In this document: piece by piece, positions 19,510 to 27,902 of the stretch
Layout: the number at the start of each line of letters is the position of its first letter
Position numbering within the stretch: position 1 is the first letter of the stretch
NCBI GenBank assembly: GCA_963829355.1
Contig: CAWHHZ010000001.1
Coordinates: 62,001-126,000, forward strand
Source: CAWHHZ01 sp963829355
Lineage (GTDB): Bacteria; Acidobacteriota; Thermoanaerobaculia; Gp7-AA8; JAHWKK01
Direction: 5' to 3'
DNA length: 64,000 nt
Notes under the pieces: model-generated
The model's input: only the letters and a program-made list of their open reading frames with translations
Told to the model about the DNA's origin: nothing
Database searches by the model: none
Program-made: the position numbers and the translations under genes

Positions 19510-19563
19510 GTCACGCCGCCTGCGCGGCGCTGCGACGAGAAGGCACGCCTCTCCGCCATACAC

Positions 19564-19599
19564 AAAAAGCCGCCGGCACCCGAACGGGGCACCGGCGGC
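19564..19599 (-). terminator. Rho-independent terminator of the TonB receptor gene
   Basis: Perfect 13-bp arms (19569-19581 and 19587-19599) with a 5-base loop. Read leftward they are followed by five T (A run at 19564-19568), just past the receptor stop. Confidence 0.92.
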
Positions 19600-19635
19600 C
19601 GGTGAGTCTGTTGCGAGGAAGAGCGTTCGCTCGTC

Positions 19636-22476
19636 TTACAACTTGTAGCTGAAGCTCAGAGAGAACTCTCTACCCGGTGAATAGCGGCGCTGCAGAAGAC
19701 CGCCTTGTGTCCACGAACGCTCCTCGTCGAGCAGATTCTCACCTGAAAGTTTGAACCGCATTCCGTTCGCCCACGCGCCGAGATCCTGAAGCCAGACCAG
19801 ATCGAGCGTGTCACGGGCTTCCTCGATGATGTCCGGGATGCCGAGAGCGCCGACGTCGGAGATCTTCTCTCCCGTGTAGTTGTAGAGCACGCGCAAGGTC
19901 GTTCCCCACGAACCCGGCGAGGCTTCTATGGCGGTGTTGAACACGTTCTCCGCCTGACCGGACAGAGGACGGTTGAGTGTCGTGAGAATGTTGCCCTCAC
20001 CCGGAATCGTGATCTCGGAGTCGACCCATGTGTAATTCGCGCTGAGACTGAGGAACTCGAGCGACTCCGAGAGGAACGCGAGGTTTCGCCGGAACTCCAG
20101 CTCCGCACCCCAGTTGTTCGCTTCCTCGGCGTTTGCGAAGCTCGTCCTGATCTGCGCGGTCGCTTCGAGAACCCTCTCGATCGGCTGATCGATGTTCTTG
20201 TAGAAAACACTCGCAGCAATCACTTCACCCGAGGTCGGAAAGAACTCCCAGCGAAGATCGTAACTCGCGATCTTTGCACGCTCCAGATTCGGGTTTCCCA
20301 CGACAGGCCGGCCACCGATGACGTCGGTGAACTCGAATGGTGCCAGCTCTCGGAACTCAGGGCGATTGACAGTCTGGCTGTAGGCCACGCGCAGGTTCGT
20401 CCGCGAGTTCCATGTGTAGTTGACGTTCAACGCCGGCAGGACATCGGTCTCGTCGTTGACTGTCGTGATCGGAGTCCTGTCGATGTCGAACAGGTCGAAG
20501 GTCGTCACTTCCTGTTCGGATTGCTCCAGCCGGGCCCCCGCGACGAGGCGCCAGTCGCCCATCGTGACATCACCCATGACGTAACCACCGAGGATGTCGT
20601 GCGCTCCGGTATAGCTGTCTGTGGCCCGCGTCTCCTCATTGATCAGAAATCCCCGGCGACCGAAGTTCTCCGGAACGAACAACTCTTCCGGAGAGAGCGT
20701 CAGATCGAGTCGGTGTCCCGTCTGCGGGACATATCGGAAGCGTCGCGACTGAAAATCACGCTCGCGCCCGGTGTACGACCCGCCGACCTTGACGTTCCCA
20801 CTGAAGCGATCCGTGTAGAACAGAGTCGACCAGTTTCCGGTCCCCTCGAGGATTTGGTCGGTCAGATCATTGAAGAGGAGAAACCCCGACTGACTCTCAT
20901 CGGCGAGCACGTACGTATCACCCTGACGCTCATAAAGCACCTCACGCAGATTGCCATCCCGCTTCCCCTCGGAGTACGCGAGTTTCCAGTCGAAGAGTCC
21001 TCCGGCTGGACCACCGGCGGCAAAGAAGTGGTCACCGCTCAGTTGTGAGGTGAGGATGTTCTCGTTCTCGTAGCGAAGACGGTTGTCCTGAACGAGATTG
21101 CCTGCGTCGTTGTTGAAACCGTCGAAGGAGCGAGCCTCTGAGCTCGCGACCTCCGTCAGGAACGATCGCCATTTGAGCTGGTGGTTGTCAGTCGCCTTGA
21201 ATGCGAAATTCGCCACGATCCCCTGACGCACGGTCTGGTCCGAGATCTGGAAGTCGTAGTCGTGATCCTGATCGAGAACCCCGCCGAGACCGAGCGAGTA
21301 ATACGTCTGCTCCTCCTCGGTGTAATCGTACGCATTGCTGTAGCTGCCCGAGAGCACCAGTCCGAGCCGTCCCCACGAGTTGCCGACCGTGAGGCTGTAA
21401 CTCTGATCGAGAGGAGCTTCCTCCATCGTCGGCTCCCACGTGCCCACAAAGAGATTGCTGAAGCTCTGAAGCTCTTCGGCCGTGTAGCCGCCACCGAGCA
21501 ATCCACCACGCGTTACACGATCACTCGGAAGGCCGGCCGGAGCACTCTGCCCACCGCTACCGAGGAATCCGAGGGCCCCACCGTAGGTCGCGATCGGCGC
21601 TCCCGTGACGTCTGCGCTGTAACCGCCGCCGAACGAGACGGACAGGGTGAAGTTCGAGGGATAGTCGAGCGTCTCCATCTCGACCATGCCCGCTGCAAAG
21701 TCGCCCGGCTTGTCTGGCGAGTACGATTTGGCAACTGTAATCTTCTGGAGAAGGTTCGCCGAGAACAGGTCGAGCGGAACGACCCGCTTTTCCGGCTCGG
21801 TCGTCGGAATCGTCGTACCGTTCATCGTTGTCTGGCTGTAACGTTCCCCGAGACCACGGACGTACACGTACTTGTTGTCCTGCAGCGTCACGCCCGTAAC
21901 GCGTCTCATCACGCCAGCGCTCGTTGAATCTGCCGTCTTCGAAATCTCCTGTCGTCCGATGCCGTCGCTGATGTCATCGGCCGTTTTCCGCTCGATGAGC
22001 ATCGCTTCTTCGGTTGCATCTGAAGCTTCGGCAGCGACCGTGACGACCTCGGTGTAGGAGGTCGGCGCCACGTCCACATCGCCGACGATGGGCAACTGCG
22101 GAGTCGTCGTCCCGACCATGTCGTTCTCGGCGACGACTTCCGTACGAACGGATTCGGTCTTCGAGCTCGGGTTCAGGACGATTCCGAGGTTCTGATCACC
22201 GCCGGAAGCGACGTCGACACCGGTGACCACTTCAGACTGGTACCCGTCACGATGGACCTCGACCTGGTACCGTCCCGCATCGACGTTGATGAGAAAGAGA
22301 CCGTTCAGGTCCGACTTGCCACCCGCCTCCGCTCCCTGGACGCGAACTTCGGCTCCGATGACGGGTGAGCCGTTGCGCGCATCGACGACGATTCCACTGA
22401 TGGCCCCCTGGCGCGCCAGTGCCAAAGGAGCGATTGCGGATACAAACAGAATGACTACACAAGTTTTGATTTTCAT
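19636..22476 (-). CDS. TonB-dependent receptor with N-terminal carboxypeptidase-regulatory-like domain
   Basis: A 946-residue outer-membrane receptor. Signal peptide 1-21; a carboxypeptidase-regulatory-like beta-sandwich at about 25-105 (AISGIVVDARNGSPVIGAEV); a plug domain at about 160-275 with VTGVTLQDNKYVYVRGLGER and NLLQKITVAKSYSPDKPGDF; then a 22-strand-type barrel ending FSLSFSYKL. Such receptors import bulky or scarce solutes using the TonB system of the inner membrane. No TonB, ExbB or ExbD gene is in view. A Pho-box-like repeat about 143 bases upstream and the neighbouring Pho-box operon suggest a phosphorus-containing ligand. The ATG is preceded by AGAGAG. Confidence 0.88.
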   Translation of the reverse strand: MKIKTCVVILFVSAIAPLALARQGAISGIVVDARNGSPVIGAEVRVQGAEAGGKSDLNGLFLINVDAGRYQVEVHRDGYQSEVVTGVDVASGGDQNLGIVLNPSSKTESVRTEVVAENDMVGTTTPQLPIVGDVDVAPTSYTEVVTVAAEASDATEEAMLIERKTADDISDGIGRQEISKTADSTSAGVMRRVTGVTLQDNKYVYVRGLGERYSQTTMNGTTIPTTEPEKRVVPLDLFSANLLQKITVAKSYSPDKPGDFAAGMVEMETLDYPSNFTLSVSFGGGYSADVTGAPIATYGGALGFLGSGGQSAPAGLPSDRVTRGGLLGGGYTAEELQSFSNLFVGTWEPTMEEAPLDQSYSLTVGNSWGRLGLVLSGSYSNAYDYTEEEQTYYSLGLGGVLDQDHDYDFQISDQTVRQGIVANFAFKATDNHQLKWRSFLTEVASSEARSFDGFNNDAGNLVQDNRLRYENENILTSQLSGDHFFAAGGPAGGLFDWKLAYSEGKRDGNLREVLYERQGDTYVLADESQSGFLLFNDLTDQILEGTGNWSTLFYTDRFSGNVKVGGSYTGRERDFQSRRFRYVPQTGHRLDLTLSPEELFVPENFGRRGFLINEETRATDSYTGAHDILGGYVMGDVTMGDWRLVAGARLEQSEQEVTTFDLFDIDRTPITTVNDETDVLPALNVNYTWNSRTNLRVAYSQTVNRPEFRELAPFEFTDVIGGRPVVGNPNLERAKIASYDLRWEFFPTSGEVIAASVFYKNIDQPIERVLEATAQIRTSFANAEEANNWGAELEFRRNLAFLSESLEFLSLSANYTWVDSEITIPGEGNILTTLNRPLSGQAENVFNTAIEASPGSWGTTLRVLYNYTGEKISDVGALGIPDIIEEARDTLDLVWLQDLGAWANGMRFKLSGENLLDEERSWTQGGLLQRRYSPGREFSLSFSYKL

Positions 22477-22618
22477 GAATTCTCTCTGAGCTCCCAGAGG
22501 CCTCGACGTCCAAGTCCAGACCGGTTTGATGAATGTGAGGTGCTCGTCGACCGGGTACCCGACGGCATCTCTGTTTCTGGTGGCTCGAGCTTAGGGGAGC
22601 GATATGAACTGCGAATGC

Positions 22619-22640
22619 AGTGATGTGGAGGCGGTGTAAA
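22619..22640 (-). promoter_or_regulatory. Pho-box-like direct repeat upstream of the TonB receptor
   Basis: Two adjacent 11-mers on the minus strand, TTTACACCGCC (22630-22640) and TCCACATCACT (22619-22629). They are weaker than the porin box but fit the same pattern, and TCATAT lies about 11 bases further as a possible -10 box. Confidence 0.5.
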
Positions 22641-22744
22641 GCTCCGGGAGAGAGGAGTCGATGATCAGGGCACGGTAAGGGTTCGGCGCCCGGCCGGCCG
22701 CCGATTCTCTTCGTTGTTGGCGCAGAAGGTTGCTCTTCCGGTGC

Positions 22745-22835
22745 TGTCATTCCGAAGGCGTGGCTTCATCGTGACTGAGACATCTGGGCGGGGAGGCCCT
22801 GGCTCCGGATTCCTCCCAGATTCCTCGAAATGACA
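22745..22835. repeat. Intergenic palindromic repeat, TGTCATTCCGA family
   Basis: Starts TGTCATTCCGAAGGCGTGG and ends ATTCCTCGAAATGACA. This degenerate copy lies between the TonB receptor and the second toxin-antitoxin pair. Confidence 0.65.
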
Positions 22836-22877
22836 ATTGCATTTTCAGGAAGCTCAGAAGTGCATGTTCTCAGCATG

Positions 22878-22906
22878 TTGACATGTAGTACACATGGCCT
22901 TACGTT
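22878..22906 (+). promoter_or_regulatory. Promoter and operator of the second toxin-antitoxin pair
   Basis: The -35 box TTGACA (22878-22883) and -10-like TACGTT (22901-22906) are 17 bases apart. An inverted repeat CATGT/ACATG (22882-22886 and 22892-22896) sits between them, where a ribbon-helix-helix antitoxin could repress. Transcription would begin at about 22913, which is the antitoxin ATG. Confidence 0.65.
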
Positions 22907-22912
22907 CGTCGT

Positions 22913-23143
22913 ATGGGAAAGATGGTCCAGATCCGAAACATGCCGGATGCGATGCATCGGAAGTTGAAAGCTCGAGCCGCATCGGAAGGCCTGACGCTGA
23001 GTGATTACCTGCTGCGAGAGTTGAGGGTCTCCGCGGGGCGGCCGACACGCGCACAGTTGCTCGAAAGACTCAGCAGCCGAGAGCCTTTCCAGCCCAGGAC
23101 TCTGCCTTCGATCGTCGTCCGTCAGGAACGCGAGCGGAAGTGA
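22913..23143 (+). CDS. FitA-like ribbon-helix-helix antitoxin
   Basis: A 76-residue protein with the FitA/VapB pattern VQIRNMPDAMHRKLKARA followed by SEGLTLSDYLLRELR, a ribbon-helix-helix fold. The C-terminal half (RAQLLERLSSREPF) would contact the toxin. The start could be the second ATG at 22922. Its stop overlaps the toxin start by 4 bases (GTGA). Confidence 0.82.
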   Translation: MGKMVQIRNMPDAMHRKLKARAASEGLTLSDYLLRELRVSAGRPTRAQLLERLSSREPFQPRTLPSIVVRQERERK

Positions 23144-23532
23144 TCGTCCTCGATGCCTCGGTCATTGTCGATCTGATTCTGCGGACAGGATCGTGGAAGG
23201 CGGCCGAGACTCTCATCGTGGAGCACGACGTCCATGTCCCGGAGTTGCTCGATGTCGAGGTTCTCCAGGCTCTTCGCCGGTACCGGCTCCACGAGGGGTT
23301 GGGGCAGAGTCGAGCGGCCGAGGCGATTGAAGACCTTCAATCTCTTCCAATAGAACGGCACCGTCACGAGCTTCTCCTGCCACGCATATGGGCGCTGCAT
23401 CGGAACCTCACAGCTTATGACGCGGCGTACGTAGCCCTTGCGGAGCTGCTCGAGGCGCCGCTCTATACCCGGGATGGCCGCCTTTCACGCACCAGTGCAC
23501 ATGCAGCGACCATTGAGTTCCTCTCAGGGTAG
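23140..23532 (+). CDS. VapC/FitB-like PIN-domain toxin ribonuclease
   Basis: A 130-residue PIN domain with a GTG start. Asp5 (VLDASVIVDLI), the Glu in LLDVEVLQALRR, the Asp in TAYDAAYVALAE and the Asp in YTRDGRL are the expected acidic metal ligands. It appears intact. This is the second, unrelated toxin-antitoxin pair of the window. Confidence 0.87.
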   Translation: MIVLDASVIVDLILRTGSWKAAETLIVEHDVHVPELLDVEVLQALRRYRLHEGLGQSRAAEAIEDLQSLPIERHRHELLLPRIWALHRNLTAYDAAYVALAELLEAPLYTRDGRLSRTSAHAATIEFLSG

Positions 23533-23663
23533 AATGCCGTCCCCTGCCAAAAGCGCGTCGTCGAGCATCTCGAGCACCGTCATCTTTCCGTCGCCGAACC
23601 TTCCGCAACGGAGAAGCTTATATAGGCGCTGGAAACCTCACTCTCCCACGGCGACCATGTGAT

Positions 23664-23795
23664 TCAAGAAAAGAGAAGCAGGAAAACGAGGACGACGAGT
23701 GCCATCGATATCACGACTCCCAGGACAATGGCGATTCGGTAGGCCACGTCGTGAGTTTGTCTGTCGCGCCGGTCAGGTAATTTCGTTTTCTTCAT
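23664..23795 (-). CDS. Putative 43-residue single-pass membrane protein
   Basis: A short frame with an ATG at 23795 and a stop at 23664. The N terminus is very basic and hydrophilic (MKKTKLPDRRDRQ) and is followed by a clean hydrophobic helix of about 24 residues to the C terminus (YRIAIVLGVVISMALVVLVF). That organisation is rarely seen by chance. The ribosome binding site is weak (GGA 12 bases upstream). It lies in the 370-bp gap after the second toxin gene; the rest of that gap shows nothing I can name. Confidence 0.45.
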   Translation of the reverse strand: MKKTKLPDRRDRQTHDVAYRIAIVLGVVISMALVVLVFLLLFS

Positions 23796-23902
23796 CAGCA
23801 GTTCCAGGGATAGCAAAGCCGTCAAATCGAGGGCCGGGAGAAATGACCAACCCTGACCAGCTCCGAGAAGTCCAGGGGGCTATCATCTGCACTCGCTCGA
23901 GG

Positions 23903-24367
23903 TTACTGACCACGGGCAAAGAGTGTGGGCGTAAAGATCCAGGCGACCATCCGAATCATCCGGAGCAGACCCTCCTCCGGTGATCCCAGAATGGAGTACC
24001 AGCCTGAGCCGATCCGCCCCGTCACCACCAGCTCGGCCGCGATCGAGAGAGAGAGCCATGTCGTTCCGACGATGATCGCATGCGTGAGTCCGCGGCCGCG
24101 GGAGACGAGACGCTCGTAGCCGTACGAAATGAACACGAGGACGCTCAGCGACAAAGCCGTGGCCCACCTGGGTGCCTGAGGACCCACCGACCGTTCAATG
24201 ACCGTGATTGCCCACGCGGCGATCGCCCAGAACCCCAGGATGATGGTTGCGGACACGACACGTTTTCGCACCGGGTGCTCGATCATTCCACGCGAGTCGC
24301 CCGTGGACCGTTTGGTGAGACGGTCGGAAGCTCTTGCCTTCCGGGCCGTTTCGTTATGGACGAGCAT
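23903..24367 (-). CDS. Four-helix membrane protein, unknown function
   Basis: About 154 residues with a polar, basic N terminus of 30-40 residues and four likely membrane helices (VVSATIILGFWAIAAWAITV; WATALSLSVLVFISYGY; LTHAIIVGTTWLSLSIAAEL; MIRMVAWIFTPTLF). The best start, the ATG at 24367, lies inside the end of kup with 14 bases of overlap, suggesting coupling. An ATG at 24286 is an alternative. I recognise no family. It may be a partner of the potassium transporter. Confidence 0.6.
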   Translation of the reverse strand: MLVHNETARKARASDRLTKRSTGDSRGMIEHPVRKRVVSATIILGFWAIAAWAITVIERSVGPQAPRWATALSLSVLVFISYGYERLVSRGRGLTHAIIVGTTWLSLSIAAELVVTGRIGSGWYSILGSPEEGLLRMIRMVAWIFTPTLFARGQ

Positions 24368-26261
24368 GTTCCGCAAGGTCGTGGACCAGTCCGAGCTCGA
24401 TGACTCTGTTGGGTGGGATCTGAAAGAAGTAGACGGGATTCAGCGCATTCCGGGACATCACGACGAAGATCAGGTCCCGGAATCTCGTCATCAGATTGCG
24501 ACGACTGGAGGCCACCGTGCTGCGGCTCATCACATAGGTCAGATCGTTCAGATCCGCCGGAACTCGATGCTCCTCCACCACTCTCTTCACGATGCCCGGT
24601 ACGTCGGGGTCTTCGACGAATCCGTAATGGGCGACGATCCGGTAGAAGCCATGGCCGAGATCGTCGACGTCGATCCGCCCGGACTCGGACACGTAAGGCA
24701 CGTCACGGTTCGTGACGGTGAGGAAGAGATTCCGCTGGTGGACCACTCGGTTGTGTTTGATGTTGTGCAGAAAGGCGGTGGGGGTCGTCTCAGGGTCGCT
24801 CGTCAGGAATACTGCGGTGCCGGAAACACGGGCGATCTGCCGCCGCCCCACATCATCGATGACCATCCCCGGCGGCACGCTCCTGCCGGAAATCGCTCTG
24901 GAGATGGTCCGGCGGCCCCAACGCCATGTCGTGAAGAGCGTGAAGACGATCGAAGCAATCAGCAGCGGGAACCAGCCTCCCTGCGCAATCTTCACCACGT
25001 TCGCACCGAAGAACGAGACGTCGACCGCAAGAAAGAGAATCGTCATCGCAGTGACTGGAAGCACCGGCCATTTCCAGACCTGTGTCGCGACCACGAATGC
25101 GAGAACGGTCGTGATGATCATGGTCGTCGTCACCGCGACACCATAGGCAGCGGCGAGGTTGCTCGAGGATCTGAAGCCGAGTACGAGCGAGATCGTGGCA
25201 AAGAGCAGTCCCCAGTTCACGCCGGGCATGTAGATCTGCCCGATCTCTCCCGGAGAGGTGTGGACGATCTTCATCCTGGGCGCGAAACCGAGCTGGATCG
25301 CCTGTCGTGTCAGAGAGAACACACCGGAGATTACGGCCTGGGAGGCGATCACCGTGGCAATCGCGGCCAGGACGACCAGAGGATACAGCGCCCAGTCGGG
25401 TGCCATTCTGTAGAATGGGTTGTCCGCGGCCGCCGGGCTCCTCAGCAGAAGTGCACCCTGGCCAAAATAGTTGAGAAGTAGAGCTGGCGCGACGAAGGCC
25501 ACCCAATCAATTCGAATGGGCCTCGTGCCGAAATGACCGAGGTCGGCGTAGAGCGCTTCTGCACCCGTTGCGACCAGGAAGACCGCACCCAGGACCAGAT
25601 AGCCCGCCGGTCCATTCTGGATGAAAAACGTCACCGCATGAGTCGGGCTCACGGCACGGAGCACGAGCGGCGTCTTCGAGATACTCACGATGCCGAGAAC
25701 CGCGAGCACGGAGAACCACACGAGAACGATCGGACCGAATACCTTTCCGATTCCCGCGGTGCCTTTGTGCTGAAAGGCGAACAGACCGATCAGGATGACG
25801 ATCGTGATCGGGATGACGAAGGGGGAGAATACCGGTGTCGCAACCTCGAGGCCCTCGATTGCACTCAGTACCGAGATCGCCGGCGTGATCATCCCGTCAC
25901 CGTAGAGGAGAGCGGCGCCGAACAGCCCGATACTGGTCAGAATCGCTGCCCGTCCCCTTCCCCGGACCGCCACGGCCATCAGAGCGAGGACACCCCCTTC
26001 TCCGCCGTTGTCCGCGCGCAGAATGTAGAAGGTGTACTTGACGGTCACGACGAGCACCACGGTCCAGAACACCAGCGAAAGAACCCCGAGCACGTTCGCA
26101 TCACTCACGTTCACTGCGTGTGGTCCGTGGAAGCATTCGCGGATCGCGTAGAGCGGACTGGTCCCGATGTCCCCGTAGACGATGCCAATGGCGGTCAGCA
26201 TCAGGAGGGGAAGTCCGCCCCGCTGATGAACGTCTCGCTCCGACCGCTCTGTTGCGCTCAT
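24354..26261 (-). CDS. kup: KUP-family potassium uptake protein
   Basis: A 635-residue K+ transporter. The family signature GIVYGDIGTSPLYA is near residue 25. About 12 membrane helices follow, then a cytoplasmic C-terminal domain of about 170 residues with the usual GTAVFLTSDPETTPTAFLHN and VPYVSESGRIDVDDLGHGFY segments. I start at the ATG at 26261, with AGGTGG nine bases upstream; a GTG three codons earlier is in frame. It is divergent from a KdpD/KdpE-like pair. Confidence 0.93.
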   Translation of the reverse strand: MSATERSERDVHQRGGLPLLMLTAIGIVYGDIGTSPLYAIRECFHGPHAVNVSDANVLGVLSLVFWTVVLVVTVKYTFYILRADNGGEGGVLALMAVAVRGRGRAAILTSIGLFGAALLYGDGMITPAISVLSAIEGLEVATPVFSPFVIPITIVILIGLFAFQHKGTAGIGKVFGPIVLVWFSVLAVLGIVSISKTPLVLRAVSPTHAVTFFIQNGPAGYLVLGAVFLVATGAEALYADLGHFGTRPIRIDWVAFVAPALLLNYFGQGALLLRSPAAADNPFYRMAPDWALYPLVVLAAIATVIASQAVISGVFSLTRQAIQLGFAPRMKIVHTSPGEIGQIYMPGVNWGLLFATISLVLGFRSSSNLAAAYGVAVTTTMIITTVLAFVVATQVWKWPVLPVTAMTILFLAVDVSFFGANVVKIAQGGWFPLLIASIVFTLFTTWRWGRRTISRAISGRSVPPGMVIDDVGRRQIARVSGTAVFLTSDPETTPTAFLHNIKHNRVVHQRNLFLTVTNRDVPYVSESGRIDVDDLGHGFYRIVAHYGFVEDPDVPGIVKRVVEEHRVPADLNDLTYVMSRSTVASSRRNLMTRFRDLIFVVMSRNALNPVYFFQIPPNRVIELGLVHDLAEHARP

Positions 26262-26435
26262 CTCGAGCACCCACCTGGATGTGATCCTCTATTCACCTTC
26301 CTGATCGTAGGATCAGGCCTGCAAGGAAGTCCGGAACGGGTCCGGAAAGGTTCATAAAGATTTCGAGCCGAAAGCGATACGTGCGAATAAGATCGTCTGG
26401 TGCCGATCTCCTCAACTCGTCATCGGGGTCATCAG

Positions 26436-27902
26436 ATGCTCCGACAACTCCTCCGGATCTGCCGGGAAGCGGCGATTGGAGCCGGAATCGTCGCCGCGGC
26501 TACCCTCGTGCTGCGCAGTGCGCGACTGAACCCGACGACCGTCGCACTCGTCCTCCTCGTGGTCGTTCTCTTCGTGGCTGGCTGGAGAGGAACGATGGCT
26601 GGTGTGATCGCCAGCGTCCTCGGCACAGCCTGCCTCAACTACTTCTTCCTGCCTCCTCTTCAGACATGGAATATTGAGGACCCGCACAACTGGATCGCAC
26701 TGGGATGCTTTCTCGCGGCATCGATTCTGGCAGGGAGGCTCGTGACGGTGGCGCGACGAGAAGCGAACACCGCGGAGCTTCGCCGGATCGAGATCGAGGC
26801 GATGTACCGGCTGAGCGTCGATCTGTTTCAGGCGACGACTCACACGGGGCGGCTCGAAGAGGCGGCGAGACGTGCGCTCGAGGCGGTATCCGCCGAGGAG
26901 GGTGGGCTCGTCCTGTTCGACGGGAGTTTCTACCGGCAGCGCATGGTCTGGTGGCGCGGTCCTCATGGAGACCTCGACGAGGACGTGATCGCCGGTGTCG
27001 GACGCCATCGCAGAGTGGTCGCTTTCCCGGGAAGCCCGGAGAGGGACATCTTCCTTCCGCTCTCGATCTCGGGACAATCCGAGGGCGTCTTCATCGTTCG
27101 CCACACCACCGCTGCCCTCAATCTGCTGGAGAACACTGCCACGTTGCTCGCGTTGGCCGCCGAACGGGAACGGCTGTTCCAGGAGCAGGCTCACATCGAG
27201 GCCATTCGAGAGAGCGAGCGACTGAAGACATCGTTGCTGCGAGCGGTATCTCACGATCTAGCCTCTCCTTTGACTGCTCTGACCCTTCACGCCAGCAGAC
27301 TGCGCCGGCTGATGGCCGCTCAGGACGGCGCGGTGGTCGATGCACTCGACCAGGAGCTGAGCCGCCTCAGACGCCGGATCGACAAGCTTCTGGCATTCGC
27401 GAGGCTCGAGGCAGGAGTGGAACCTCCCTCTCCCGAACCAACTCCAGCCGCCGATCTCTTCAGGCTCGTCAGAGAAAGTCTGCCGACCATCAGCCGGACC
27501 AGGGATGTGGTGGCGAAAGTCGAGGAGGATTGTCCCGATCTTTTCGTCGATCCGGCTCTGGCGCTTGAGGTGATGATCAATCTCGTCGAAAATGCCGATA
27601 ACGCTTCGCCTCCGGGAGATCCTCTGATGCTCCGATCGCTCACGATTCCAGGAACCTCCTCGGTTCGACTCGAAGTCTGGGATCGTGGCCCTGGAATGGC
27701 TGTGGTGCCCGCGCGGAACGCGAGCCCGGGCGACTCCGATGCTTCCGGACACGGACGGCGGGGGCTCGGACTCGAAATCGTCGAAGGACTGCTTCGGGCA
27801 ATCGGCGGCACCCTTTCTTATCTGACGACCGATGACGGCTGGAACGTGGCGCGTGTCGACCTCCCGTCATCGACCACCGCCACGCGGGCGGAGAGATCAT
27901 GA
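26436..27902 (+). CDS. KdpD-like sensor histidine kinase lacking the N-terminal KdpD/Usp domains
   Basis: A 488-residue kinase. Three or four membrane helices (about 10-105) form a DUF4118-type sensor like the middle of KdpD, with NYFFLPPLQTWNIEDPHNW. A GAF-like region follows, then HisKA with the His at about 273 (AVSHDLASPLTAL), and an HATPase with MINLVENADNASPP, DRGPGM and GRRGLGLEI. Full KdpD is near 900 residues and carries an N-terminal KdpD-Usp part that is absent here. The ATG at 26436 is chosen; a GTG at 26400 is in frame. It overlaps the regulator gene by 4 bases. In this setting it may control kup rather than kdpFABC, which is not seen. Confidence 0.85.
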   Translation: MLRQLLRICREAAIGAGIVAAATLVLRSARLNPTTVALVLLVVVLFVAGWRGTMAGVIASVLGTACLNYFFLPPLQTWNIEDPHNWIALGCFLAASILAGRLVTVARREANTAELRRIEIEAMYRLSVDLFQATTHTGRLEEAARRALEAVSAEEGGLVLFDGSFYRQRMVWWRGPHGDLDEDVIAGVGRHRRVVAFPGSPERDIFLPLSISGQSEGVFIVRHTTAALNLLENTATLLALAAERERLFQEQAHIEAIRESERLKTSLLRAVSHDLASPLTALTLHASRLRRLMAAQDGAVVDALDQELSRLRRRIDKLLAFARLEAGVEPPSPEPTPAADLFRLVRESLPTISRTRDVVAKVEEDCPDLFVDPALALEVMINLVENADNASPPGDPLMLRSLTIPGTSSVRLEVWDRGPGMAVVPARNASPGDSDASGHGRRGLGLEIVEGLLRAIGGTLSYLTTDDGWNVARVDLPSSTTATRAERS

